From the NCBI GenBank assembly GCA_024635655.1, contig JAGXIL010000034.1:84882-118943 (forward strand): 34,062 bases of DNA. Reading direction: 5' to 3'. Both the position numbers and the translations under genes were made by a program. This document shows positions 17,101-25,233 of the stretch, one piece after another. Every line of letters starts with the position of its first letter. The first letter of the stretch is position 1. Below the pieces are notes generated by a model. The model was given only the letters and a program-made list of their open reading frames with translations, was not told the origin of the DNA and ran no database searches. The stretch is from Gillisia sp. Its GTDB lineage: Bacteria > Bacteroidota > Bacteroidia > Flavobacteriales > Flavobacteriaceae.

Positions 17101-18526
17101 TAAATTCCAATTGCAAATTAGGATCCTGAGAGACCAGGTTTCCGTTAAAAATAGAATTCCGAACATTACCCATCACCAGTACATTGGAATACTGGTAGTT
17201 GTTATAAGTTATTTTTGAGATCCTTCCCCTCACCTGGGTGTTCAAACTTTCTGGAGTAAAACCTTTTCCGTCTACAAATAAATTAAAACTTGTTTTTCCC
17301 ACATCATTATTGTCTAGCAGGCGGCCCAAATTAAAATTGTTGATCACTACATTACCTTTATAGGTAGTAGCTTCCGTGTTGGTAAAGTTATTCAGCACAA
17401 CATCTGCTTTTGCAGTACCCAACTGGGTAGTGATAAAAACATTTGCTGCCAAAGATTGTGTGGTTAGTTTGGTCCTTCCCCTAAGTTGTAAATTTCCGAA
17501 ATCGCGTAAGGTAATTGGCAAGGTAGTGCCTAAAGTGGTTGGGAGGAAGTTGACCAGGTCATAGTAATTGGTAGAAAGACGATCAAAATCGCCGGTCATT
17601 TTAAAACCTTGCATCTCTTCAGTAAATGCTCCTTCAATCCTTACAGAGCCATTCATAATCGTCCTGTCCATCCCGGAAAGGCGAAGATCCTCTAAAACAA
17701 AATCGTTAAGCGTTCCCTGTATATCACTATTAATGGTAAGAATTTGATCGTCTCCAAAAGGTTCATAAAAAAGCTGAAGATCATTTGTAGAGATAAAGGA
17801 ATTCTCGAAATTCCCGGTTATTTCCACCTTATTGAGAAAATCTGCAAAATCTGAAACTACATAAACCAGGTCAATATTGGCATCAATAAAAGAATGAGGA
17901 GTTTCCAGGGTAAGCCCTTCCAGGATCATTTGGGTGGGGCTGTAAGAAAACTGGGTCTTTAGGTGAACGATATCGAGTCCTCTTCCTTCTTTTGCGGAAA
18001 GGGTATTTATTTTAACTGAAAGCTGGTCGTTGATCACTTGAAGATCCTCACCCAGAAAACTTAGATCTTCCAGAACAACAATTTCCGGAACCTCCTGATT
18101 TTCATCTACATAACTGTAATACCCATTGGTGATATAAATGTCACTTACAAGCAATTCAAAATTCTGCTTCTCTCCTGTAGGTTCTGTTCGCAGCTTTTCC
18201 AGTAAAATACTAAGGTTGTCTGATTCCTCTCCTTCATAGCGTTTCATATTCATGGTAAACCCTTCTGCAGTAGTGTTTCCAAGATCGGGGGTATTTGCTA
18301 AAAGATTACGCACACTAAGAAGCGAAGTTCTTAATTCACTAAGGTGCAAAAGTGTATCCTGGTGATGATCTTCCACGTAGACCTCGTTGAGTTTGATCTT
18401 TCCGAAGTAAGAAAAACTCACCCTGCCCACAGATACGTTTACATCAGAATTCTTCCTTATTGAATCTGTTAACCTTTTGGCTACCGAAGTTTGAACAGCA
18501 GGAATGGAAAATATGATCAATATCAA
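14156..18526 (-). CDS. tamB: TamB-like (DUF490) translocation/assembly or lipid-transport protein
   Basis: 1456 aa as drawn. An N-terminal membrane anchor is followed by more than 1,000 residues of repetitive amphipathic beta-structure (bridge-like AsmA/TamB fold) and a C-terminal DUF490 domain (about 1080-1410, with GRGAGSMLIEINTNGKFNMW and the LQALFLVTQGSF / NAITGNLVERASSLVNDIF segments). TamB proteins span the periplasm and are implicated in phospholipid transport and outer-membrane protein assembly. The drawn start is TTG at 18526, which keeps only half the anchor; the frame stays open upstream to a stop at 18593-18595 and encodes a better anchor (...KFGKILIRTVVGILLFFILII), but that stretch has no ATG, GTG or TTG. 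Divergent from tsaD. Confidence 0.88.
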   Translation of the reverse strand: MILIIFSIPAVQTSVAKRLTDSIRKNSDVNVSVGRVSFSYFGKIKLNEVYVEDHHQDTLLHLSELRTSLLSVRNLLANTPDLGNTTAEGFTMNMKRYEGEESDNLSILLEKLRTEPTGEKQNFELLVSDIYITNGYYSYVDENQEVPEIVVLEDLSFLGEDLQVINDQLSVKINTLSAKEGRGLDIVHLKTQFSYSPTQMILEGLTLETPHSFIDANIDLVYVVSDFADFLNKVEITGNFENSFISTNDLQLFYEPFGDDQILTINSDIQGTLNDFVLEDLRLSGMDRTIMNGSVRIEGAFTEEMQGFKMTGDFDRLSTNYYDLVNFLPTTLGTTLPITLRDFGNLQLRGRTKLTTQSLAANVFITTQLGTAKADVVLNNFTNTEATTYKGNVVINNFNLGRLLDNNDVGKTSFNLFVDGKGFTPESLNTQVRGRISKITYNNYQYSNVLVMGNVRNSIFNGNLVSQDPNLQLEFNGLVDVSTAENKYDFEASIGYANLNELNFISRDSISILKGDVILNMQGNDLEDMAGNIYLVNTTYQNQNDLYYFDDLSVISSFDEEGTRTIAVNSPDVLDGQVTGNFKIAEIGALIENSLGSIYTNYRPNVITTNQYMEFDFDIYNKIVEVFYPEVTLAPNTFIRGRVESDESEFRLTFRSPKIEAFGNMMEDINLQVDNTNPLYNTFVEADSVSTNFYNFSEFSLINVTLRDTLFIRSEFQGGNNNDDVFNLNLYHTINEENKSVVGIQRSDVKFKENVWFLNENSNRSNKIVFSNNFREIMVDSLVLSHRGENIRLSGEMRDSTYKNFRMEFEDVDIGKITPDIDSLDMSGIMNGRLQLLQEEGAFFPNTSLTVDDLVLNDVAMGNLSIDVEGNNNLTSYNVDATLARKGFESLSAVGTINAGNNPSIDLDVNLQNVNLEAFSPLGGEAIDNIRGYASGDAKVTGDYRNPDITGQIMMEDAGFRIPYLNIDYNMNNTAVVDLTAQQFIFNDVEILDIRHRTRGMIDGNISHRNFQQWFLDLDISSDRMLVLNTEAEVDALYYGTAFIDGRATIKGPTDELVIDVNASTAKGTIFKIPLNDAESVGDNSYIHFLSPEEKASRRAGQEIVLQEVKGLTLNFDLDITNDAEVEVVVDQTSGSSLRGRGAGSMLIEINTNGKFNMWGDFVVYEGVYNFKYAGLVQKVFRVQSGGSINWDGSPTQADLDVSAVYTVEANPAVLLENPSLNRKIPVEVVILLQGQIVQPDITFDVQFPNASSVVRSELEYRMNDRASRELQALFLVTQGSFYSEFAIGQNAITGNLVERASSLVNDIFADEDGKFQVGVNYVQGDRTPDQQTVDRFGLTLSTQISDRVLINGAVGVPVGGVTESVIVGDVEIQFLLNEDGSLRAKVFNRENNIQFIGEEIGFTQGIGLNYSVDFDTFKELIAKIMNEEIAKSREEEEEDNSAKSAAPAYVRFPDE

Positions 18527-18581
18527 GATGAAAAACAGGAGTATTCCTACTACTGTTCTAATTAGTATTTTCCCGAATTTT

Positions 18582-18608
18582 TTGATATGTTTTTATATTA
18601 TAACTTTG
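18582..18608 (+). promoter_or_regulatory. candidate promoter of the tsaD operon
   Basis: TTG at 18582-18584, 16 bases, then TAACTTTG at 18601-18608, matching the Bacteroidetes TTG / TAnnTTTG pair though with a slightly short spacer. Predicted start near 18613-18616, leaving about 32 bases to the tsaD ATG. The element lies within the upstream extension of the divergent tamB frame. Confidence 0.55.
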
Positions 18609-18646
18609 TGAATTCTATTAACTAAAATTATGCCTCTTATAACATA

Positions 18647-19672
18647 ATGACAATTCCCGGTGATATTTATATACTTGCAATAGAATCTTCCTGTGACGAC
18701 ACATCAGCTGCTGTTTTGCACAACGATAAATTACTGTCTAATATTGTTGCTACCCAGGAGGTTCACACAAAATATGGCGGGGTGGTCCCGGAACTTGCCT
18801 CCAGGGCCCACCAGCAAAATATAGTTCCGGTAATTCATCAGGCGATTGCTGAGGCAAATATCGACAAAAAAGATGTATCTGCAATTGCTTTTACAAAAGG
18901 ACCCGGACTCATGGGTTCGCTGCTGGTAGGAACTTCCTTTGCAAAATCCCTTTCTATGGGGTTGAATATTCCCCTTATTGAGGTAAACCATATGCAGGCT
19001 CATATCCTGGCTCACTTTATTGATGAAGAAAACTATCCTAAACCTACCTTTCCATTCCTGGCTTTGACAATAAGTGGCGGCCATACCCAAATTGTGAAAG
19101 TTTCCAACTACTTTGAGATGGAGGTGATTGGTCAAACTATAGATGACGCGGTGGGAGAGGCTTTTGACAAGAGCGCAAAGATCCTTGGTTTTCCCTATCC
19201 GGGAGGTCCTTTGATCGATAAGCACGCTAAGCTGGGAAATCCTAAGGCCTTTAAATTCACCAAACCCAAAGTTAGTGGCCTGGATTTTAGCTTTAGTGGA
19301 TTGAAAACGGGAGTGCTTTATTTTATTCATAAGGAAGTAAAAGCAAACACAAATTTTATTGAAGAAAATAAAAATGATATCTGTGCCTCTATACAGTTTA
19401 CCATTGTTGAAATCCTGATGGACAACCTGAAAAAGGCCGTAAAACAAACCGGAATAAAAGAAATAGCTATTGGCGGCGGAGTTTCTGCCAACAGCGGTAT
19501 CAGGACAAGGCTTAAGGATGCTGAAAAGAAATACGGCTGGAAAACCTATATCCCCAAATTTGAATATACTACAGATAATGCGGCGATGATAGGAATTGTT
19601 GGCTACTATAAATACCTGCAGGAAGAATTTACAGATCTATCAGTTACTGCACAGCCACGTTATAAAATTTAA
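18647..19672 (+). CDS. tsaD: tRNA N6-adenosine threonylcarbamoyltransferase
   Basis: 341 aa, standard length for TsaD (Kae1/YgjD). It transfers threonylcarbamoyl to A37 of ANN-decoding tRNAs together with TsaB and TsaE. Motifs: ESSCDDT (13-19), KGPGLMGSLLVG (84-95), the metal-binding His pair in HMQAHILAHF (H115, H119), SGGHT (143-147), GGGVSAN and the C-terminal DNAAMIG with the third metal ligand Asp. ATG start fits family N-termini (YILAIESSCDDTSAAV). First gene of a plus-strand run; the next gene starts 3 bases after its stop. Confidence 0.97.
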   Translation: MTIPGDIYILAIESSCDDTSAAVLHNDKLLSNIVATQEVHTKYGGVVPELASRAHQQNIVPVIHQAIAEANIDKKDVSAIAFTKGPGLMGSLLVGTSFAKSLSMGLNIPLIEVNHMQAHILAHFIDEENYPKPTFPFLALTISGGHTQIVKVSNYFEMEVIGQTIDDAVGEAFDKSAKILGFPYPGGPLIDKHAKLGNPKAFKFTKPKVSGLDFSFSGLKTGVLYFIHKEVKANTNFIEENKNDICASIQFTIVEILMDNLKKAVKQTGIKEIAIGGGVSANSGIRTRLKDAEKKYGWKTYIPKFEYTTDNAAMIGIVGYYKYLQEEFTDLSVTAQPRYKI

Positions 19673-19675
19673 GCA

Positions 19676-20386
19676 ATGCAATTATTCTATCATCCTGATA
19701 TTTTAGAAAGTGATGTACAGATCGTTTTTCCCAAAGAAGAAAGCCGGCATATTGTGAAGGTTCTTCGGAAAAAAGAAGGAGACCTGCTGAATGTTACTAA
19801 CGGAAAGGGATATTTATTTAAAACAGAAATTCTAAACATCTCTGCTCAACAATGCCTGGCGAAAGTCCGGGAAGTGGAAGCCGAAGCTGCACCTGCTTAT
19901 TATTTACATCTTGCCGTAGCCCCAACCAAGATGAATGACAGGTATGAATGGTTCCTCGAAAAGGCTACAGAAATTGGAGTTCGGGAGATCACCCCCGTAA
20001 TCTGTGACCACAGTGAACGCAAGGTTGTAAAACCTGAAAGGTATGAGAGAGTACTGCAAAGTGCAATGAAACAATCACTTCATCTAAGTAAGCCTAAATT
20101 AAATGATACCAGTGATTTAAAAGATTTTTTGTCTATTGAATTACCTGGCAGAAAATACATAGCTCATTGTGTAGAAGCTGAAGAAAAGCGGTCTCTTAAA
20201 AATCAGATGCAACCCGGGGAAAGGTCCACTATTCTGATTGGTCCTGAAGGGGATTTTTCTTCTGAAGAAATAGAACTGGCTTTAAAAAATAACTGGATCC
20301 CGGTGAGCTTGGGGAACAGCAGGCTGCGAACAGAAACAGCTGCAATTGTTGCTTGTCATACTGCTGCTTTAATAAATGAAGATTAG
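19676..20386 (+). CDS. rsmE: 16S rRNA (uracil1498-N3)-methyltransferase
   Basis: 236 aa, standard for RsmE. An N-terminal PUA-like domain (FYHPDI..., HIVKVLRKKEGD at about 25-36) is followed by the SPOUT methyltransferase domain with the knotted SAM site: IGPEGDFSSEE (188-198) and SLGNSRLRTETAA (211-223). It methylates U1498 in the decoding region of 16S rRNA. ATG start 3 bases after tsaD, so one transcript. The EKATEIGV segment (95-102) is also typical. Confidence 0.95.
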   Translation: MQLFYHPDILESDVQIVFPKEESRHIVKVLRKKEGDLLNVTNGKGYLFKTEILNISAQQCLAKVREVEAEAAPAYYLHLAVAPTKMNDRYEWFLEKATEIGVREITPVICDHSERKVVKPERYERVLQSAMKQSLHLSKPKLNDTSDLKDFLSIELPGRKYIAHCVEAEEKRSLKNQMQPGERSTILIGPEGDFSSEEIELALKNNWIPVSLGNSRLRTETAAIVACHTAALINED

Positions 20387-20488
20387 CTTTTCATAGAGTC
20401 AACCGTTAGTTTTTAGGTAATGGAGAAACTTCAGAACCTGAAATATTTGATATCTTTATAGCGTTATATTTTTTGATTGTAATTAACA

Positions 20489-21133
20489 ATGAATTACCTC
20501 CTATCTTTTATTCTATTCCTGTGCATAACCGCCATAGTTTCAGCCCAGGAAATTGCGGTGCTAAAATATCAGGGCGGTGGTGACTGGTACTCCAACCCTA
20601 CCTCCCTTCCCAATCTCATTAAATTTTGCAATGAGAATATCAATACGGTCATAGCTACAAAACCTCAAACGGTAACTCCGGGAAGCACAGATATTTTTCA
20701 GTTTCCCCTGGTTCATATGACCGGGCACGGGAATGTTTACTTTAGTGCAGAGGAGGCCGAGAATTTACGGAACTACCTGCTTAGCGGCGGGTTTCTTCAC
20801 GTAGATGATAATTATGGTATGGAACCCTACTTCAGAAAAGAGATCAAAAAAGTATTCCCCGATAAAGAGCTGCAGGAAATTCCTGCCACCCACCCTATTT
20901 TCAGTTCTGCATACCCTTTTCCGAATGGATTGCCGAAGATCCATGAACACGGCGGCCTACCGCCCCAGGCTTTTGGAATATTTGAGAATGACAGATTGTT
21001 ATTGCTTTTTACATTTGAGAGTGATCTGGGGAATGGCTGGGAAGATCCCGCCGTTCATAACGATCCGCCGGAGGTTCGCAGCAAAGCTTTGCAAATGGGC
21101 GCCAACATTGTCAAATACGCTTTTGAACATTGA
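20489..21133 (+). CDS. exported DUF4159 protein of unknown function
   Basis: 214 aa with a signal peptide (residues 1-19, ...CITAIVSAQ). The rest matches the DUF4159 pattern: KYQGGGDWYSNPTSLPNL near the N-terminus, FPLVHMTGHGNV, NLRNYLLSGGFLHVDDNYG, and a GNGWEDPAVHNDP segment near the C-terminus. DUF4159 has a glutamine-amidotransferase-like flavodoxin fold without the catalytic cysteine, and its role is unknown. The 102 bases upstream hold only a weak TATCTTTA (20451-20458), so it may be co-transcribed with rsmE or have its own promoter. Its TGA stop overlaps the TTG start of the next gene (TTGA), implying translational coupling to an RNA methyltransferase. Confidence 0.85.
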   Translation: MNYLLSFILFLCITAIVSAQEIAVLKYQGGGDWYSNPTSLPNLIKFCNENINTVIATKPQTVTPGSTDIFQFPLVHMTGHGNVYFSAEEAENLRNYLLSGGFLHVDDNYGMEPYFRKEIKKVFPDKELQEIPATHPIFSSAYPFPNGLPKIHEHGGLPPQAFGIFENDRLLLLFTFESDLGNGWEDPAVHNDPPEVRSKALQMGANIVKYAFEH

Positions 21134-21648
21134 GCGACCAGTTAACCCATACACAGCGATTTTTCCCCATTAAAAAATTCCGGATTGTTTTACTTACAGA
21201 TAATCTTATGGGAGATGCCAATATTGGAAGCTTGTTCCGACTTGCAGACGCCTTCAATATTGAAAAAATTATCTTAACCGGAACACCTGTGAACCTCAAT
21301 AATAGCCGACTTAAAAGAACGGCGAGGGCAACAATAGTCAATATTGAAAATGAATTCTTTGAAAATGCTTTGGAAGCGTTAAATTTTTATAAAAATAAAG
21401 GTTATAAACCTTTGGCTTTGGAGATTACTGAAGATAGTTTTTCAATGGCAGATATGAACTTCGAAAACGAACAAAAAATATTGTTGGTCGCTGGAAATGA
21501 ACGAAATGGAATTTCAAAAGCCCTTTTAGATCGTATAGAAATTAAAGTGCATATAGATATGTTTGGCCGCAATAGTAGTATGAATGTGGCACAGGCTACC
21601 GGTATAGCTTTATATGAAATTACAAAAACCCTTCCTTCAATTCAGTAG
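21130..21648 (+). CDS. TrmH/SpoU-family RNA 2'-O-methyltransferase
   Basis: 172 aa, a compact SPOUT enzyme. Three family motifs are present: motif 1 DANIGSLFRLADAF (29-42, Asn31 and Arg37), motif 2 LLVAGNERNGIS (118-129) and motif 3 NSSMNVAQATGIALYE (148-163). It probably methylates a ribose 2'-OH in tRNA or rRNA using SAM; the target cannot be told from the sequence. The start is TTG at 21130, overlapping the stop of the DUF4159 gene by four bases; the resulting N-terminus (SDQLTHTQRFF) fits relatives and no ATG is available before motif 1. Confidence 0.9.
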   Translation: MSDQLTHTQRFFPIKKFRIVLLTDNLMGDANIGSLFRLADAFNIEKIILTGTPVNLNNSRLKRTARATIVNIENEFFENALEALNFYKNKGYKPLALEITEDSFSMADMNFENEQKILLVAGNERNGISKALLDRIEIKVHIDMFGRNSSMNVAQATGIALYEITKTLPSIQ

Positions 21649-21666
21649 AAATAATATCTTTACACG

Positions 21667-22755
21667 GTGAATGCTAAATCCTTTTCTTACGGAATCCTGC
21701 GTGCGGTAGGTATCATGCTGGGTATTTTCCTGCTGCTGTACTTCCTTTACCAGATACAGTCCGTGCTTGTTTATATTGCAGTTGCGGGTGTCATTTCCCT
21801 TATTGGAAGGCCTATAGTGATCTTCTTAAGATCCAGATTTCACCTGCCTAATCAAATAGCGGTTATTATCGTTTTGCTGCTGGTTCTCTCTGTTTTTATA
21901 GGAATAATTCTTGTATTTGTGCCTATTGTCATAGAACAGAGTTATCACCTGGGCAGAATTGATGTTGAGGCCTTTAAGGAAGATATTTACACTATGAATG
22001 AGCAGATCAACGCCTACCTGGGGGTTGAAAACATCAATATTTTGGAGAGCCTGCAAAATAGCGAAGTAGCACAAAGCATGGATGTTAATATCATTCCCAA
22101 GTTTCTGAACAGCGTTTTCGGGATTCTTGGTGCTGCTCTTATAGCTGTTTTCTCTATTATTTTTATCTCTTTCTTTCTTTTAAAGGATAGTAAGTTGATG
22201 CTCAACAGTATCCTTGTATTTGCCAACAAAGGAGAAGAAGATAAATTTCAGAGAGTATTTAATAAGATAAAGATCTTATTATCCAGATATTTTGTGGGAC
22301 TAACCCTGCAGGTAACGGTACTTTTTATTCTATACCTGTTACTACTGACTATTTTTGAGATCAATAATCCAATTGCCATCGCTTTTATTTGTGCGATCTT
22401 AAACCTTGTGCCTTACCTTGGGCCAATTTTCGCAGGTATTTTAATGATCCTGTTCGTAATCTCCAGTAATTTAGGAGCAGATTTTCAGACGATCATCTTA
22501 CCCAAGCTTATTTATGTGATGATGGGGTATTCCATAGCCCAACTTATTGATAATTTAATAAGTCAGCCCCTAATATTTGGTGCCAGTGTGCGCTCACATC
22601 CGCTGGAAATATTCCTGGTGATCCTTATTGCGGGCCTTATGTTCGGGATCATAGGAATGGTTGTGGCTGTACCGTTTTATACAGCCCTAAAGGTTATTGC
22701 CAAAGAATCTCTAAGTGAATACAAGATCGTGAAAAGGCTAACCCGCGATCTCTAA
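21667..22755 (+). CDS. AI-2E family (PerM-like) membrane transporter
   Basis: 362 aa, integral inner-membrane protein with about seven to eight membrane segments: a hydrophobic N-terminal block (about 13-50 and 62-90), a soluble loop (about 90-150), and a C-terminal block with the family stretch LNLVPYLGPIFAGIL (about 250-265) and the AGLMFGIIGMVVAVPF end. The family name comes from TqsA, but most members export or exchange unrelated solutes, and no autoinducer link is implied here. Start is GTG at 21667, 18 bases after the methyltransferase stop. A TATCTTTA lies just before it but without a -33 box. Confidence 0.88.
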   Translation: MNAKSFSYGILRAVGIMLGIFLLLYFLYQIQSVLVYIAVAGVISLIGRPIVIFLRSRFHLPNQIAVIIVLLLVLSVFIGIILVFVPIVIEQSYHLGRIDVEAFKEDIYTMNEQINAYLGVENINILESLQNSEVAQSMDVNIIPKFLNSVFGILGAALIAVFSIIFISFFLLKDSKLMLNSILVFANKGEEDKFQRVFNKIKILLSRYFVGLTLQVTVLFILYLLLLTIFEINNPIAIAFICAILNLVPYLGPIFAGILMILFVISSNLGADFQTIILPKLIYVMMGYSIAQLIDNLISQPLIFGASVRSHPLEIFLVILIAGLMFGIIGMVVAVPFYTALKVIAKESLSEYKIVKRLTRDL

Positions 22756-22766
22756 AACCACCAGGC

Positions 22767-23975
22767 TTGAATAAAGCGATCTTACATCCGGAAGTTCAGG
22801 AATTCATAAGGAAAAACCTTCAAACTAATTTATCCAAACTTATTTTAAAAGGAAGTGATTTTCCCGATGTCACTATTCAGGAAATTGCCAACCAAATCTC
22901 AGGTTTACAGAAGGCAAAACAAAAGTTACCATCCTGGTACGCTGCGGAAGGTGTTGTCTTTCCACCAAATATTAACCTGGAGCAAACCTCTTCAGAAATT
23001 ACAGCAAATTATAAAGCTTCCCTGGTTTCAGGAGACCAATTGATCGATGTCACGGGCGGATTTGGAATAGACACTTTCTTTTTTGCTGAAAAAATGAACA
23101 CGGTGATCCATTGCGAAATTAATTCCGGACTATCTGACATTGCCAACCATAATTTTAATACCCTTGGTAGATCCAACATAGAAACTTTTAGCGGAGACGG
23201 TATTGAGTTTTTACGATCTACAGATCAAAATTTTGACTGGATCTATCTCGATCCTGCAAGAAGGGATGATTATGGCGGGAAAGTATTCTTATTGGAGCAG
23301 TGCACCCCGAATGTACCGGAACATCTTAAGCTGTTATTCAGTAAGGCAGATCATATCCTTATCAAGACTTCTCCTCTTCTGGACCTCACGGCAGGAATAA
23401 AAGAACTGGGAAAGGTTGAAGAGATCCATATAGTTTCTGTCAATAATGAAGTTAAAGAATTGCTGTGGGTAATGCACAAAAGGGAATTGTCGAAACCTGT
23501 TATTAAAACGGTAAATATTCTGCAATCTGATATCCAAAGATTTGAAGGTCTTTTTGACGGAAATGCTCCGGAAGCCCCTTTAAGCCTCCCAAAAAAGTAT
23601 CTATATGAACCCAACCCTGCGGTGATGAAAAGCGGACTTTTCGCAGAAGTCTCGCAGCAGACAGGAACTTTTAAACTACATACTAATTCGCACCTCTACA
23701 CCAGTGAAGCATTGACAGATTTCCCTGGCCGCAGATTTGAGATCTTACAAGAACTTCCCTACTCTAAAAAACTTATAAAAAAAGAACTTACTTTTAAGAA
23801 AGCCAACGTTACAACCAGGAATTTCCCGAAGCCTGTAGAAGTGATCAGGAAAGAACTAAAACTGGCAGATGGCGGGGATCATTATCTTTTTTTTACCACT
23901 AATCTCCAAAATGAAAAGATAGTTTTGATCTGCAGAAAAATTCAAAGAGATCACCTGTTATCCCTGAATAGCTGA
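22767..23975 (+). CDS. class I SAM methyltransferase with C-terminal THUMP-like domain
   Basis: 402 aa. An N-terminal helical part (1-85) leads to a Rossmann methyltransferase domain with motif I LIDVTGGFGID (92-102), an acidic end of strand 2 (HCEIN, 115-119) and YLDPARRD (160-167), the DPxR/DPPY-like catalytic motif. The C-terminal part (about 310-400) corresponds to the THUMP-like domain of this Bacteroidetes family, so an RNA substrate is likely, but base and RNA are unknown. Start is TTG at 22767, 11 bases after the AI-2E gene. Its 3' end overlaps that of the adenylating-enzyme gene on the other strand by 25 bases. Confidence 0.87.
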   Translation: MNKAILHPEVQEFIRKNLQTNLSKLILKGSDFPDVTIQEIANQISGLQKAKQKLPSWYAAEGVVFPPNINLEQTSSEITANYKASLVSGDQLIDVTGGFGIDTFFFAEKMNTVIHCEINSGLSDIANHNFNTLGRSNIETFSGDGIEFLRSTDQNFDWIYLDPARRDDYGGKVFLLEQCTPNVPEHLKLLFSKADHILIKTSPLLDLTAGIKELGKVEEIHIVSVNNEVKELLWVMHKRELSKPVIKTVNILQSDIQRFEGLFDGNAPEAPLSLPKKYLYEPNPAVMKSGLFAEVSQQTGTFKLHTNSHLYTSEALTDFPGRRFEILQELPYSKKLIKKELTFKKANVTTRNFPKPVEVIRKELKLADGGDHYLFFTTNLQNEKIVLICRKIQRDHLLSLNS

Positions 23976-25231
23976 GGCTTTCGGCTATCTTTCGGAAATC
24001 TCAGCGATTCAATCTCCTCCAGGCTTACCACCTCGATTTCGGGAGTTACCTGCAATTTTGATTTGAACAAACCGGAAAGTGTATCCAGATGTTTTAAAGC
24101 ACTATCACCCGAGATCTTGACAGTTACCGCGTCAGTCCCCAGATCATTCCTACGGGCCAGGATCACAAATGCTTCTATACCTTCAAAATTGTTGAGTACC
24201 TCTATGATACTTTGCGGATACAGGCTTGTGCCTTTTAATTTAAGCATTTGCTTTTTCCTTCCCACCACAGGACTCAATCTAAGCGTGTTCCTTCCGCAGC
24301 TACAGGGTTCATCAGTGTAGGTAAGCATATCTCCGGTAGCATATCTTAGCAAAGGCATAGTTTCGGCCTGTAAAGTGGTTATAACCAGTTCGCCTATTTC
24401 TCCCGGCAGCACGTGGTTTCCTTCCTGGTCCAGGATCTCAGTATAGATCAATTCAGGTTGCAGGTGATTCCCTTTATGGACTTTGCATTCAGTAAAGGCG
24501 GTGGCCATTTCGGTAGAGGCATAAGTAGAATAGAGCTCGATATCCCATAGCTCTTTCAGCCTGCTTCCCAAAGTATTTAATTTGTAATCTACTGTCCTTA
24601 CAGGTTCCCCTATACAAATGGCTGCTTTGACAGAGGAGCTTTTAAAATCAATGTTATTTTCTTCTGCATATTCTACCATTTTAAGTAAAAATGAAGGAAC
24701 GGCTACCAAATATTTTGGTTTGAATCTTTCGATGGAATCCCATTGTAATTGTGGTAATCCGCTGCCGGTTCGCACAATTCCTGCACCCAATCTCCTTAAA
24801 CCTAAAAAATAAGCAAGGCCCGCCATAAATCTACGGTCCAGGGTGGTAGTAATTTGAATGACATCTGATTTCTTTACTCCCGCCAGCTTAAAAGATTCCA
24901 ATTCATTAGTGGTAAGTCGTTCCAGGTCTGCTTCATTCAAGGTCATACTTACAGGCTTTCCCAGCGTTCCTGAAGTGGTAACATGATCAATAATATCCTC
25001 TTTCGGAATACAAATAAAATCATCGTTATATTGCTGAAGATCCTCTTTGGTGGTAACAGGAAATTTTTTAAAATCCTCATAAGTTTTCACAGCTGTGATA
25101 TCCAGCTTCAGCTTTTTGAATAACATTTTGTAACGCGGGGAATGCGATTGCAGATACAGCAGCTGTTTTTTCAGCTGTAGCCATTGGATCTTTTGAATAT
25201 CAGATAAAGGTGCGGAATCCAGCTTGTACAT
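23951..25231 (-). CDS. phenylacetate-CoA-ligase-like adenylating enzyme of the aryl-polyene-type cluster
   Basis: 426 aa, the usual length of PaaK-type ANL enzymes. Motifs: the P-loop TTSGTLGKP (85-93), YASTEMA (237-243), YATGD (297-301), the Cys-rich EPCSCGR (308-313) and the hinge/C-terminal GRKKQMLKLKGTSLYPQ (324-340). Such enzymes activate an aryl or fatty carboxylate with ATP as acyl-AMP, then load CoA or a carrier protein. As the last gene of the presumed polyene operon (2 bases after the C45 gene) its probable job is activation of the aromatic starter, for example a coumarate-type acid; this is inference. ATG start. Confidence 0.87.
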   Translation of the reverse strand: MYKLDSAPLSDIQKIQWLQLKKQLLYLQSHSPRYKMLFKKLKLDITAVKTYEDFKKFPVTTKEDLQQYNDDFICIPKEDIIDHVTTSGTLGKPVSMTLNEADLERLTTNELESFKLAGVKKSDVIQITTTLDRRFMAGLAYFLGLRRLGAGIVRTGSGLPQLQWDSIERFKPKYLVAVPSFLLKMVEYAEENNIDFKSSSVKAAICIGEPVRTVDYKLNTLGSRLKELWDIELYSTYASTEMATAFTECKVHKGNHLQPELIYTEILDQEGNHVLPGEIGELVITTLQAETMPLLRYATGDMLTYTDEPCSCGRNTLRLSPVVGRKKQMLKLKGTSLYPQSIIEVLNNFEGIEAFVILARRNDLGTDAVTVKISGDSALKHLDTLSGLFKSKLQVTPEIEVVSLEEIESLRFPKDSRKPQLFRDNR

Positions 25232-25233
25232 AC

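Noticed and set aside
18731..19447. Long open frame (238 codons) antisense to tsaD
   Set aside because: It lies fully inside tsaD, which has every family motif; the antisense translation has biased composition and no recognisable domain.
20451..20458. Promoter TATCTTTA before the DUF4159 gene (a similar one lies just before the AI-2E gene)
   Set aside because: The last base deviates from TAnnTTTG and no TTG/TTTG occurs at the proper distance upstream.
21667..22755. Quorum-sensing autoinducer-2 exporter
   Set aside because: The AI-2E family label does not predict substrate, and no luxS or lsr gene is nearby.
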